A DNA stretch of 64,000 nucleotides from Ilex aquifolium (GCA_951799425.1 OX637399.1:36863701-36927700); one strand, 5' to 3'; positions 1 through 10,900 are shown, counted from the stretch's first letter. Notes: generated by a model from the sequence alone, not told the origin. Numbers and translations are program-made.

Positions 1-34
1 GTTATGTCAGAAATACTAAAGATTGGGAAATTAC

Positions 35-44
35 TTTTTTTTTT
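35..44 (+). other. Poly-T tract, monomer-type marker (shown in first monomer)
   Basis: A pure T run follows TTAC near base 35 of every monomer. It reads T10-CC in type A, T9-CC in type B and T8-GCC in types C and D. The association with monomer type is consistent through the window, so tract length behaves as an inherited marker. It is not a noisy homopolymer here. A rigid A/T tract recurring every ~378 bp could influence nucleosome phasing; that is inference. Confidence 0.85.
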
Positions 45-133
45 CCTTGTGGAGGGGAATGACCAACTATACCAAACTTCCATCTTCGAACTTGTTAGAA
101 GATGAATCAACAATTTTGATCTCAATATATTGG

Positions 134-142
134 TTAGGGTTT
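134..142 (-). other. Exact telo-box motif (AAACCCTAA on minus strand), shown in first monomer
   Basis: TTAGGGTTT on the plus strand is the complement of the plant telo-box AAACCCTAA. It occurs in H1 of A, B and C monomers. The 30 type D or D-patched monomers read TTTGGGTTT instead. The equivalent place in H2 (313-321) reads TTAGGGATT, one base different. The motif match is certain. Any binding by telomere-repeat binding proteins is only a possibility, and nine bases in an AT-rich satellite can arise by chance and then be amplified. Confidence 0.6.
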
Positions 143-197
143 CAAGTTCTCATTGCAATGCCGCAAGAATTAGCTCAATCAGAGTTCGGGAGAAAAA

Positions 198-376
198 GTT
201 ATGTCCGATATAATATTTCATTTTAAAGGAGGACTACTTATTACACAAAACTTGCATTACAATAGAGCCCATGCTAGAGGATTTTTCATGACTTTTGATG
301 TGAATAAAATGGTTAGGGATTGAAGAATTCTTTACAATGCCGCAAGAATCATCTTAATCAGAGACCGGAGCAAAAA
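198..376 (+). repeat. Short half of the monomer (H2), ancestral subunit 2 (179 bp)
   Basis: H2 repeats the H1 word order with divergence: GTTATGTC, TTTTAAAGGAGGA, CACAAAACTTGC, CTAGAGGAT, TTTTGATGTGAATA, GGTTAGGG, CAATGCCGCAAGAAT, TTAATCAGAG and GGAGCAAAAA. H1 and H2 are therefore diverged copies of one unit of roughly 180 bp. That is near the length of DNA commonly associated with one nucleosome plus linker. The two halves now evolve as one 376-380 bp unit. Confidence 0.9.
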
Positions 377-755
377 GTTATGTCAGAAATACTAAAGAAT
401 GGGAAATTACTTTTTTTTTCCTTGTGGAGGGAATGGCCAACTATACCAAACTTCCATCACAATTTCGAACTTGTTAGAAGATGAATCACCAATTTTGATC
501 TGAATATATTTGTTAGGGTTTCAAGTTCTCTTTGCAATGCCGTAAGTATTAGCTCAATCCGAGTTCGGGAGAAAGAGTTATGTCGGATATAATATTTCAT
601 TTTAAAGGAGGACTACTTATTACACAAAACTTGCGTTACAATAGAGTCCATGCTAGAGGATTTTTCCTGACTTTTGATGTGAATAAAATGGTTAGGGATT
701 GAAGAATTCTTTACAATGCCGCAAGAATCATCTTAATCAGAGACCGGAGCAAAAA
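377..755 (+). repeat. Reference type B monomer (379 bp)
   Basis: Type B markers are CTAAAGAATGGG, a T9 tract, GGAGGGAATGGCC (one G fewer than the other types), CATCACAATTTCG, GATCTGAATATATTTG, CTCTTTGCAATGCCGTAAG, GAAAGAGTTATGTCGG, GCGTTAC, GAGTCCATG and TTTTTCCTGAC. The lost G shifts the frame that is open in type A, and GATCTGA and CCGTAA supply stops. Type B usually follows a type A monomer. Confidence 0.93.
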
Positions 756-1135
756 GTTATGTCAGAAATACTGAAGATTGGGAAATTACTTTTTTTTGCC
801 TTGTGGAGGGGAATGGCCAACTATACCAAACTTCCATCACAATTTCGAACTTGTTAGAAGATGAATCACCAATTTTGATCTGAATATATTTGTTAGGGTT
901 TCAAGTTCTCTTTGCAATGCCGTAAGTATTAGCTCAATCCGAGTTCGGGAGAAAGAGTTATGTCGGATATAATATTTCATTTTAAAGGAGGACTACTTAT
1001 TACACAAAACTTGCGTTACAATAGAGCCCATGCTAGAGGATTTTTCATGACTTTTGATGTGAATAAAATGGTTAGGAATTGAAGAATGCTTTACAATGCT
1101 GCAAGAATCATCTTAATCAGAGACCGGAGCAAAAA
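756..1135 (+). repeat. Reference type C monomer (380 bp)
   Basis: Type C markers are CTGAAGATTGGG, T8-GCC, GAATGGCC, CATCACAATTTCG, GATCTGAATATATTTG, CCGTAAG, GTCGG, GCGTTAC, GAGCCCATG and TTTTTCATGAC. Its tail is distinctive: TTAGGAATTGAAGAATGC and AATGCTGCAAG. That tail destroys the GAATTC (EcoRI) site present in most monomers, and it is almost always followed by an A2 monomer. Confidence 0.93.
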
Positions 1136-1511
1136 GTTATGTCAGAAATACTAAAGATTGGGAAATTACTTTTTTTTTTCCTTGTGGAGGGGAATGGCCA
1201 ACTATACCAAACTTCCATCTTCGAACTTGTTAGAAGATGAATCACCAATTTTGATCTCAATATATTGGTTAGGGTTTCAAGTTCTCATTGCAATGCCGCA
1301 AGAATTAGCTCAATCAGAGTTCGGGAGAAAAAGTTATGTCCGATATAATATTTCATTTTAAAGGAGGACTACTTATTACACAAAACTTGCATTACAATAG
1401 AGCCCATGCTAGAGGATTTTTCATGACTTTTGATGTGAATAAAATGGTTAGGGATTGAAGAATTCTTTACAATGCCGCAAGAATCATCTTAATCAGAGAC
1501 CGGAGCAAAAA
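1136..1511 (+). repeat. Reference type A2 monomer (376 bp)
   Basis: A2 is identical in layout to A1 but reads GAATGGCC in place of GAATGACC. Throughout the array A2 sits directly after a monomer whose tail reads TTAGGAATTG (C, D2 or Dp), whereas A1 follows tails reading TTAGGGATTG. The tail and the downstream A subtype are thus linked across the monomer boundary. In the right-hand domain a further subtype, A2n, has GAGAAACAGTTATG instead of GAGAAAAAGTTATG (45180, 49343, 53506, 57669 and 59186 regions). Confidence 0.92.
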
Positions 1512-1890
1512 GTTATGTCAGAAATACTAAAGAATGGGAAATTACTTTTTTTTTCCTTGTGGAGGGAATGGCCAACTATACCAAACTTCCATCACAATTT
1601 CGAACTTGTTAGAAGATGAATCACCAATTTTGATCTGAATATATTTGTTAGGGTTTCAAGTTCTCTTTGCAATGCCGTAAGTATTAGCTCAATCCGAGTT
1701 CGGGAGAAAGAGTTATGTCGGATATAATATTTCATTTTAAAGGAGGACTACTTATTACACAAAACTTGCGTTACAATAGAGTCCATGCTAGAGGATTTTT
1801 CCTGACTTCTGATGTGAATAAAATGGTTAGGGATTGAAGAATTCTTTACAATGCCGCAAGAATCATCTTAATCAGAGACCGGAGCAAAAA

Positions 1891-2270
1891 GTTATGTCAG
1901 AAATACTGAAGATTGGGAAATTACTTTTTTTTGCCTTGTGGAGGGGAATGTCCAACTATACCAAACTTCCATCACAATTTCGAACTTGTTAGAAGATGAA
2001 TCACCAATTTTGATCTCAATATATTGGTTTGGGTTTCAAGTTCTCTTTGCAATGCCGCAAGAATTAGCTCAATCCGAGTTCGGGAGAAAGAGTTATGTCG
2101 GATATAATATTTCATTTTAAAGGAGGACTACTTATTACACAAAACTTGCGTTACAATAGAGCCCATGCTAGAGGATTTTTCATGACTTTTGATGTGAATA
2201 AAATGGTTAGGGATTGAAGAATTCTTTACAATGCCGCAAGAATCATCTTAATCAGAGACCGGAGCAAAAA
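1891..2270 (+). repeat. Reference type D monomer (380 bp)
   Basis: Type D shares the C start (CTGAAGATTGGG, T8-GCC). It differs in GAATGTCC, GATCTCAATATATTGG, TTTGGGTTT in place of TTAGGGTTT, and CCGCAAGAATTAG with a GTCGG continuation. It looks like a C backbone with an A-like middle plus private changes. There are 30 D or D-patched monomers in the window. In the left domain D closes each HOR block and is followed by A1. A GTG-started 60-codon frame is open in D, but its start lies in the poly-T/GTGGAGG repeat word and it has no independent support. Confidence 0.92.
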
Positions 2271-5200
2271 GTTATGTTAGAAATACTAAAGATTGGGAAA
2301 TTACTTTTTTTTTTCCTTGTGGAGGGGAATGACCAACTATACCAAACTTCCATCTTCGAACTTGTTAGAAGATGAATCACCAATTTTGATCTCAATATAT
2401 TGGTTAGGGTTTCAAGTTCTCATTGCAATGCCGCAAGAATTAGCTCAATCAGAGTTCGGGAGAAAAAGTTATGTCCGATATAATATTTCATTTTAAAGGA
2501 GGACTACTTATTACACAAAACTTGCATTACAATAGAGCCCATGCTAGAGGATTTTTCATGACTTTTGATGTGAATAAAATGGTTAGGGATTGAAGAATTC
2601 TTTACAATGCCGCAAGAATCATCTTAATCAGAGACCGGAGCAAAAAGTTATGTCAGAAATACTAAAGATTGGGAAATTACTTTTTTTTTTCCTTGTGGAG
2701 GGGAATGACCAACTATACCAAACTTCCATCTTCGAACTTGTTAGAAGATGAATCACCAATTTTGATCTCAATATATTGGTTAGGGTTTCAAGTTCTCATT
2801 GCAATGCCGCAAGAATTAGCTCAATCAGAGTTCGGGAGAAAAAGTTATGTCCGATATAATATTTCATTTTAAAGGAGGACTACTTATTACACAAAACTTG
2901 CATTACAATAGAGCCCATGCTAGAGGATTTTTCATGACTTTTGATGTGAATAAAATGGTTAGGGATTGAAGAATTCTTTACAATGCCGCAAGAATCATCT
3001 TAATCAGAGACCGGAGCAAAAAGTTATGTCAGAAATACTAAAGAATGGGAAATTACTTTTTTTTTCCTTGTGGAGGGAATGGCCAACTATACCAAACTTC
3101 CATCACAATTTCGAACTTGTTAGAAGATGAATCACCAATTTTGATCTGAATATATTTGTTAGGGTTTCAAGTTCTCTTTGCAATGCCGTAAGTATTAGCT
3201 CAATCCGAGTTCGGGAGAAAGAGTTATGTCGGATATAATATTTCATTTTAAAGGAGGACTACTTATTACACAAAACTTGCGTTACAATAGAGTCCATGCT
3301 AGAGGATTTTTCCTGACTTTTGATGTGAATAAAATGGTTAGGGATTGAAGAATTCTTTACAATGCCGCAAGAATCATCTTAATCAGAGACCGGAGCAAAA
3401 AGTTATGTCAGAAATACTGAAGATTGGGAAATTACTTTTTTTTGCCTTGTGGAGGGGAATGGCCAACTATACCAAACTTCCATCACAATTTCGAACTTGT
3501 TAGAAGATGAATCACCAATTTTGATCTGAATATATTTGTTAGGGTTTCAAGTTCTCTTTGCAATGCCGTAAGTATTAGCTCAATCCGAGTTCGGGAGAAA
3601 GAGTTATGTCGGATATAATATTTCATTTTAAAGGAGGACTACTTATTACACAAAACTTGCGTTACAATAGAGCCCATGCTAGAGGATTTTTCATGACTTT
3701 TGATGTGAATAAAATGGTTAGGAATTGAAGAATGCTTTACAATGCTGCAAGAATCATCTTAATCAGAGACCGGAGCAAAAAGTTATGTCAGAAATACTAA
3801 AGATTGGGAAATTACTTTTTTTTTTCCTTGTGGAGGGGAATGGCCAACTATACCAAACTTCCATCTTCGAACTTGTTAGAAGATGAATCACCAATTTTGA
3901 TCTCAATATATTGGTTAGGGTTTCAAGTTCTCATTGCAATGCCGCAAGAATTAGCTCAATCAGAGTTCGGGAGAAAAAGTTATGTCCGATATAATATTTC
4001 ATTTTAAAGGAGGACTACTTATTACACAAAACTTGCATTACAATAGAGCCCATGCTAGAGGATTTTTCATGACTTTTGATGTGAATAAAATGGTTAGGGA
4101 TTGAAGAATTCTTTACAATGCCGCAAGAATCATCTTAATCAGAGACCGGAGCAAAAAGTTATGTAAGAAATACTAAAGATTGGGAAATTACTTTTTTTTT
4201 TCCTTGTGGAGGGGAATGACCAACTATACCAAACTTCCATCTTCGAACTTGTTAGAAGATGAATCACCAATTTTGATCTCAATATATTGGTTAGGGTTTC
4301 AAGTTCTCATTGCAATGCCGCAAGAATTAGCTCAATCAGAGTTCGGGAGAAAAAGTTATGTCCGATATAATATTTCATTTTAAAGGAGGACTACTTATTA
4401 CACAAAACTTGCATTACAATAGAGCCCATGCTAGAGGATTTTTCATGACTTTTGATGTGAATAAAATGGTTAGGGATTGAAGAATTCTTTACAATGCCGC
4501 AAGAATCATCTTAATCAGAGACCGGAGCAAAAAGTTATGTCAGAAATACTAAAGAATGGGAAATTACTTTTTTTTTCCTTGTGGAGGGAATGGCCAACTA
4601 TACCAAACTTCCATCACAATTTCGAACTTGTTAGAAGATGAATCACCAATTTTGATCTGAATATATTTGTTAGGGTTTCAAGTTCTCTTTGCAATGCCGT
4701 AAGTATTAGCTCAATCCGAGTTCGGGAGAAAGAGTTATGTCGGATATAATATTTCATTTTAAAGGAGGACTACTTATTACACAAAACTTGCGTTACAATA
4801 GAGTCCATGCTAGAGGATTTTTCCTGACTTTTGATGTGAATAAAATGGTTAGGGATTGAAGAATTCTTTACAATGCCGCAAGAATCATCTTAATCAGAGA
4901 CCGGAGCAAAAAGTTATGTCAGAAATACTGAAGATTGGGAAATTACTTTTTTTTGCCTTGTGGAGGGGAATGGCCAACTATACCAAACTTCCATCTTCGA
5001 ACTTGTTAGAAGATGAATCACCAATTTTGATCTCAATATATTGGTTAGGGTTTCAAGTTCTCATTGCAATGCCGCAAGAATTAGCTCAATCAGAGTTCGG
5101 GAGAAAAAGTTATGTCCGATATAATATTTCATTTTAAAGGAGGACTACTTATTACACAAAACTTGCATTACAATAGAGCCCATGCTAGAGGATTTTTCAT

Positions 5201-5287
5201 GACTTTTGATGTGAATAAAATGGTTAGGGATTGAAGAATTCTTTACAATGCCGCAAGAATCATCTTAATCAGAGACCGGAGCAAAAA
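2271..5287 (+). repeat. HOR block 2a: A1, then 7-mer A1 B C A2 A1k B C/A chimera
   Basis: Monomers start at 2271 (A1, unique anchor GTTATGTTAG), 2647 (A1), 3023 (B), 3402 (C), 3782 (A2), 4158 (A1k), 4534 (B) and 4913 (C/A chimera). The two A1 copies in tandem at 2271 and 2647 mirror those at 28349 and 28725. The chimera ends the block where a D monomer would be expected. Confidence 0.9.
4913..5287 (+). repeat. Chimeric monomer C/A (375 bp)
   Basis: The left end is type C (CTGAAGATT, T8-G with the G at 4955). The rest is type A, starting with the CATCTTCGAAC deletion form at 4992-5002 and including CATTGC, GTCCG and GCATTAC. The switch lies between 4955 and about 4996. The simplest explanation is unequal recombination that fused a C with the following A monomer and removed one monomer. 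The fusion also opens an artificial 93-codon frame, 4856-5137, with a TTG start. Confidence 0.9.
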
Positions 5288-7933
5288 GTTATGTAAGAAA
5301 TACTAAAGATTGGGAAATTACTTTTTTTTTTCCTTGTGGAGGGGAATGACCAACTATACCAAACTTCCATCTTCGAACTTGTTAGAAGATGAATCACCAA
5401 TTTTGATCTCAATATATTGGTTAGGGTTTCAAGTTCTCATTGCAATGCCGCAAGAATTAGCTCAATCAGAGTTCGGGAGAAAAAGTTATGTCCGATATAA
5501 TATTTCATTTTAAAGGAGGACTACTTATTACACAAAACTTGCATTACAATAGAGCCCATGCTAGAGGATTTTTCATGACTTTTGATGTGAATAAAATGGT
5601 TAGGGATTGAAGAATTCTTTACAATGCCGCAAGAATCATCTTAATCAGAGACCGGAGCAAAAAGTTATGTCAGAAATACTAAAGAATGGGAAATTACTTT
5701 TTTTTTCCTTGTGGAGGGAATGGCCAACTATACCAAACTTCCATCACAATTTCGAACTTGTTAGAAGATGAATCACCAATTTTGATCTGAATATATTTGT
5801 TAGGGTTTCAAGTTCTCTTTGCAATGCCGTAAGTATTAGCTCAATCCGAGTTCGGGAGAAAGAGTTATGTCGGATATAATATTTCATTTTAAAGGAGGAC
5901 TACTTATTACACAAAACTTGCGTTACAATAGAGTCCATGCTAGAGGATTTTTCCTGACTTTTGATGTGAATAAAATGGTTAGGGATTGAAGAATTCTTTA
6001 CAATGCCGCAAGAATCATCTTAATCAGAGACCGGAGCAAAAAGTTATGTCAGAAATACTGAAGATTGGGAAATTACTTTTTTTTGCCTTGTGGAGGGGAA
6101 TGGCCAACTATACCAAACTTCCATCACAATTTCGAACTTGTTAGAAGATGAATCACCAATTTTGATCTGAATATATTTGTTAGGGTTTCAAGTTCTCTTT
6201 GCAATGCCGTAAGTATTAGCTCAATCCGAGTTCGGGAGAAAGAGTTATGTCGGATATAATATTTCATTTTAAAGGAGGACTACTTATTACACAAAACTTG
6301 CGTTACAATAGAGCCCATGCTAGAGGATTTTTCATGACTTTTGATGTGAATAAAATGGTTAGGAATTGAAGAATGCTTTACAATGCTGCAAGAATCATCT
6401 TAATCAGAGACCGGAGCAAAAAGTTATGTCAGAAATACTAAAGATTGGGAAATTACTTTTTTTTTTCCTTGTGGAGGGGAATGGCCAACTATACCAAACT
6501 TCCATCTTCGAACTTGTTAGAAGATGAATCACCAATTTTGATCTCAATATATTGGTTAGGGTTTCAAGTTCTCATTGCAATGCCGCAAGAATTAGCTCAA
6601 TCAGAGTTCGGGAGAAAAAGTTATGTCCGATATAATATTTCATTTTAAAGGAGGACTACTTATTACACAAAACTTGCATTACAATAGAGCCCATGCTAGA
6701 GGATTTTTCATGACTTTTGATGTGAATAAAATGGTTAGGGATTGAAGAATTCTTTACAATGCCGCAAGAATCATCTTAATCAGAGACCGGAGCAAAAAGT
6801 TATGTAAGAAATACTAAAGATTGGGAAATTACTTTTTTTTTTCCTTGTGGAGGGGAATGACCAACTATACCAAACTTCCATCTTCGAACTTGTTAGAAGA
6901 TGAATCACCAATTTTGATCTCAATATATTGGTTAGGGTTTCAAGTTCTCATTGCAATGCCGCAAGAATTAGCTCAATCAGAGTTCGGGAGAAAAAGTTAT
7001 GTCCGATATAATATTTCATTTTAAAGGAGGACTACTTATTACACAAAACTTGCATTACAATAGAGCCCATGCTAGAGGATTTTTCATGACTTTTGATGTG
7101 AATAAAATGGTTAGGGATTGAAGAATTCTTTACAATGCCGCAAGAATCATCTTAATCAGAGACCGGAGCAAAAAGTTATGTCAGAAATACTAAAGAATGG
7201 GAAATTACTTTTTTTTTCCTTGTGGAGGGAATGGCCAACTATACCAAACTTCCATCACAATTTCGAACTTGTTAGAAGATGAATCACCAATTTTGATCTG
7301 AATATATTTGTTAGGGTTTCAAGTTCTCTTTGCAATGCCGTAAGTATTAGCTCAATCCGAGTTCGGGAGAAAGAGTTATGTCGGATATAATATTTCATTT
7401 TAAAGGAGGACTACTTATTACACAAAACTTGCGTTACAATAGAGTCCATGCTAGAGGATTTTTCCTGACTTTTGATGTGAATAAAATGGTTAGGGATTGA
7501 AGAATTCTTTACAATGCCGCAAGAATCATCTTAATCAGAGACCGGAGCAAAAAGTTATGTCAGAAATACTGAAGATTGGGAAATTACTTTTTTTTGCCTT
7601 GTGGAGGGGAATGTCCAACTATACCAAACTTCCATCACAATTTCGAACTTGTTAGAAGATGAATCACCAATTTTGATCTCAATATATTGGTTTGGGTTTC
7701 AAGTTCTCTTTGCAATGCCGCAAGAATTAGCTCAATCCGAGTTCGGGAGAAAGAGTTATGTCGGATATAATATTTCATTTTAAAGGAGGACTACTTATTA
7801 CACAAAACTTGCGTTACAATAGAGCCCATGCTAGAGGATTTTTCATGACTTTTGATGTGAATAAAATGGTTAGGGATTGAAGAATTCTTTACAATGCCGC
7901 AAGAATCATCTTAATCAGAGACCGGAGCAAAAA
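5288..7933 (+). repeat. HOR block 2b: canonical 7-mer A1k B C A2 A1k B D (2646 bp)
   Basis: Monomers start at 5288 (A1k), 5664 (B), 6043 (C), 6423 (A2), 6799 (A1k), 7175 (B) and 7554 (D). This is the cleanest plan of the left domain: two A-B-[C or D] trimers of 1135 bp plus one additional 376 bp A. The same plan and the same length recur at 15872-18517. Confidence 0.92.
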
Positions 7934-10900
7934 GTTATGTCAGAAATACTAAAGATTGGGAAATTACTTTTTTTTTTCCTTGTGGAGGGGAATGACCAAC
8001 TATACCAAACTTCCATCTTCGAACTTGTTAGAAGATGAATCACCAATTTTGATCTCAATATATTGGTTAGGGTTTCAAGTTCTCATTGCAATGCCGCAAG
8101 AATTAGCTCAATCAGAGTTCGGGAGAAAAAGTTATGTCCGATATAATATTTCATTTTAAAGGAGGACTACTTATTACACAAAACTTGCATTACAATAGAG
8201 CCCATGCTAGAGGATTTTTCATGACTTTTGATGTGAATAAAATGGTTAGGGATTGAAGAATTCTTTACAATGCCGCAAGAATCATCTTAATCAGAGACCG
8301 GAGCAAAAAGTTATGTCAGAAATACTAAAGAATGGGAAATTACTTTTTTTTTCCTTGTGGAGGGAATGGCCAACTATACCAAACTTCCATCACAATTTCG
8401 AACTTGTTAGAAGATGAATCACCAATTTTGATCTGAATATATTTGTTAGGGTTTCAAGTTCTCTTTGCAATGCCGTAAGTATTAGCTCAATCCGAGTTCG
8501 GGAGAAAGAGTTATGTCGGATATAATATTTCATTTTAAAGGAGGACTACTTATTACACAAAACTTGCGTTACAATAGAGTCCATGCTAGAGGATTTTTCC
8601 TGACTTTTGATGTGAATAAAATGGTTAGGGATTGAAGAATTCTTTACAATGCCGCAAGAATCATCTTAATCAGAGACCGGAGCAAAAAGTTATGTCAGAA
8701 ATACTGAAGATTGGGAAATTACTTTTTTTTGCCTTGTGGAGGGGAATGGCCAACTATACCAAACTTCCATCACAATTTCGAACTTGTTAGAAGATGAATC
8801 ACCAATTTTGATCTGAATATATTTGTTAGGGTTTCAAGTTCTCTTTGCAATGCCGTAAGTATTAGCTCAATCCGAGTTCGGGAGAAAGAGTTATGTCGGA
8901 TATAATATTTCATTTTAAAGGAGGACTACTTATTACACAAAACTTGCGTTACAATAGAGCCCATGCTAGAGGATTTTTCATGACTTTTGATGTGAATAAA
9001 ATGGTTAGGAATTGAAGAATGCTTTACAATGCTGCAAGAATCATCTTAATCAGAGACCGGAGCAAAAAGTTATGTCAGAAATACTAAAGATTGGGAAATT
9101 ACTTTTTTTTTTCCTTGTGGAGGGGAATGGCCAACTATACCAAACTTCCATCTTCGAACTTGTTAGAAGATGAATCACCAATTTTGATCTCAATATATTG
9201 GTTAGGGTTTCAAGTTCTCATTGCAATGCCGCAAGAATTAGCTCAATCAGAGTTCGGGAGAAAAAGTTATGTCCGATATAATATTTCATTTTAAAGGAGG
9301 ACTACTTATTACACAAAACTTGCATTACAATAGAGCCCATGCTAGAGGATTTTTCATGACTTTTGATGTGAATAAAATGGTTAGGGATTGAAGAATTCTT
9401 TACAATGCCGCAAGAATCATCTTAATCAGAGACCGGAGCAAAAAGTTATGTAAGAAATACTAAAGATTGGGAAATTACTTTTTTTTTTCCTTGTGGAGGG
9501 GAATGACCAACTATACCAAACTTCCATCTTCGAACTTGTTAGAAGATGAATCACCAATTTTGATCTCAATATATTGGTTAGGGTTTCAAGTTCTCATTGC
9601 AATGCCGCAAGAATTAGCTCAATCAGAGTTCGGGAGAAAAAGTTATGTCCGATATAATATTTCATTTTAAAGGAGGACTACTTATTACACAAAACTTGCA
9701 TTACAATAGAGCCCATGCTAGAGGATTTTTCATGACTTTTGATGTGAATAAAATGGTTAGGGATTGAAGAATTCTTTACAATGCCGCAAGAATCATCTTA
9801 ATCAGAGACCGGAGCAAAAAGTTATGTCAGAAATACTAAAGAATGGGAAATTACTTTTTTTTTCCTTGTGGAGGGAATGGCCAACTATACCAAACTTCCA
9901 TCACAATTTCGAACTTGTTAGAAGATGAATCACCAATTTTGATCTGAATATATTTGTTAGGGTTTCAAGTTCTCTTTGCAATGCCGTAAGTATTAGCTCA
10001 ATCCGAGTTCGGGAGAAAGAGTTATGTCGGATATAATATTTCATTTTAAAGGAGGACTACTTATTACACAAAACTTGCGTTACAATAGAGTCCATGCTAG
10101 AGGATTTTTCCTGACTTTTGATGTGAATAAAATGGTTAGGGATTGAAGAATTCTTTACAATGCCGCAAGAATCATCTTAATCAGAGACCGGAGCAAAAAG
10201 TTATGTAAGAAATACTAAAGATTGGGAAATTACTTTTTTTTTTCCTTGTGGAGGGGAATGACCAACTATACCAAACTTCCATCTTCGAACTTGTTAGAAG
10301 ATGAATCACCAATTTTGATCTCAATATATTGGTTAGGGTTTCAAGTTCTCATTGCAATGCCGCAAGAATTAGCTCAATCAGAGTTCGGGAGAAAAAGTTA
10401 TGTCCGATATAATATTTCATTTTAAAGGAGGACTACTTATTACACAAAACTTGCATTACAATAGAGCCCATGCTAGAGGATTTTTCATGACTTTTGATGT
10501 GAATAAAATGGTTAGGGATTGAAGAATTCTTTACAATGCCGCAAGAATCATCTTAATCAGAGACCGGAGCAAAAAGTTATGTCAGAAATACTGAAGATTG
10601 GGAAATTACTTTTTTTTGCCTTGTGGAGGGGAATGTCCAACTATACCAAACTTCCATCACAATTTCGAACTTGTTAGAAGATGAATCACCAATTTTGATC
10701 TCAATATATTGGTTTGGGTTTCAAGTTCTCTTTGCAACGCCGCAAGAATTAGCTCAATCCGAGTTCGGGAGAAAGAGTTATGTCGGATATAATATTTCAT
10801 TTTAAAGGAGGACTACTTATTACACAAAACTTGCGTTACAATAGAGCCCATGCTAGAGGATTTTTCATGACTTTTGATGTGAATAAAATGGTTAGGGATT

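Larger units (their letters stand above)
1..197 (+). repeat. Long half of the monomer (H1), ancestral subunit 1
   Basis: H1 runs from the first GTTATGTC to the next GTTATGTC at 198. In order it contains GTTATGTC, a poly-T tract, GTGGAGG, TACCAAACTTCC, TTAGAAGAT, TTTTGATCTCAATA, GGTTAGGG, CAATGCCGCAAGAAT, TCAATCAGAG and GGGAGAAAAA. Each word has a counterpart in the same order in H2 (198-376). The extra length is about 18 bases and lies mainly around the poly-T tract. In B, C and D monomers this half is 200-201 bp. Confidence 0.9.
1..376 (+). repeat. Reference type A1 monomer (376 bp)
   Basis: Type A is recognised by a T10 tract, GGAGGGGAATG, the shortened CTTCCATCTTCGAAC (four bases fewer than B, C and D), ATATTGGTTAGGG, TTCTCATTGC, GAGAAAAAGTTATGTCCG and ACTTGCATTAC. 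Subtype A1 reads GAATGACC and A2 reads GAATGGCC. This first copy has a private change, TCAACAATT instead of TCACCAATT, near 110. Type A is the most frequent type and is the only one that regularly leaves a 67-codon frame open, starting from TTG. I regard that frame as incidental because sister types break it. Confidence 0.95.
1..2270 (+). repeat. HOR block 1: 6-mer A1 B C A2 B D
   Basis: Monomers start at 1 (A1), 377 (B), 756 (C), 1136 (A2), 1512 (B) and 1891 (D). Relative to the common 7-mer, the A1k monomer between A2 and the second B is missing. The B at 1512 carries a rare GACTTCTG variant (C at 1809) that recurs only in the B at 27590. The block may continue to the left of the window. 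Confidence 0.9.

Noticed and set aside
131-142. Interstitial telomeric array
   Set aside because: Only one nine-base telomere-like match per monomer, never in tandem, so it is a motif inside a satellite and not telomeric DNA.
171-190. TAGCTCAATC followed by GAGTTCGGGAG, resembling tRNA/Pol III A and B boxes (possible SINE origin)
   Set aside because: The two motifs are only a few bases apart, whereas in a tRNA-type promoter they are separated by roughly 30 or more. The B-box match is imperfect and no cloverleaf can be drawn.
96-200. CENP-B box (TTCG....A..CGGG pattern)
   Set aside because: TTCGAAC and TTCGGGAG are present, but neither strand shows TTCG followed at the right distance by A and CGGG.
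23-226. 67-codon open frame repeated in type A monomers (also 60-codon in D, 93-codon at 4856 and 63472)
   Set aside because: Starts are TTG or GTG. Type B shifts the frame by one base. Types B and C place TGA (GATCTGA) and TAA (CCGTAA) in it, and A1t monomers carry TGA at 60184 and 61694. It repeats with the satellite and shows no coding-like pattern of change.
225-235. AAAGGAGGA resembling a Shine-Dalgarno site and TATAAT resembling a bacterial -10 box
   Set aside because: Both occur in every monomer at fixed positions with no open frame downstream. A long HOR satellite is not a bacterial context.
2271-2280. GTTATGTTAG anchor variant as a separate monomer type
   Set aside because: Seen once only; the rest of the monomer is ordinary A1, so it is treated as a private substitution.
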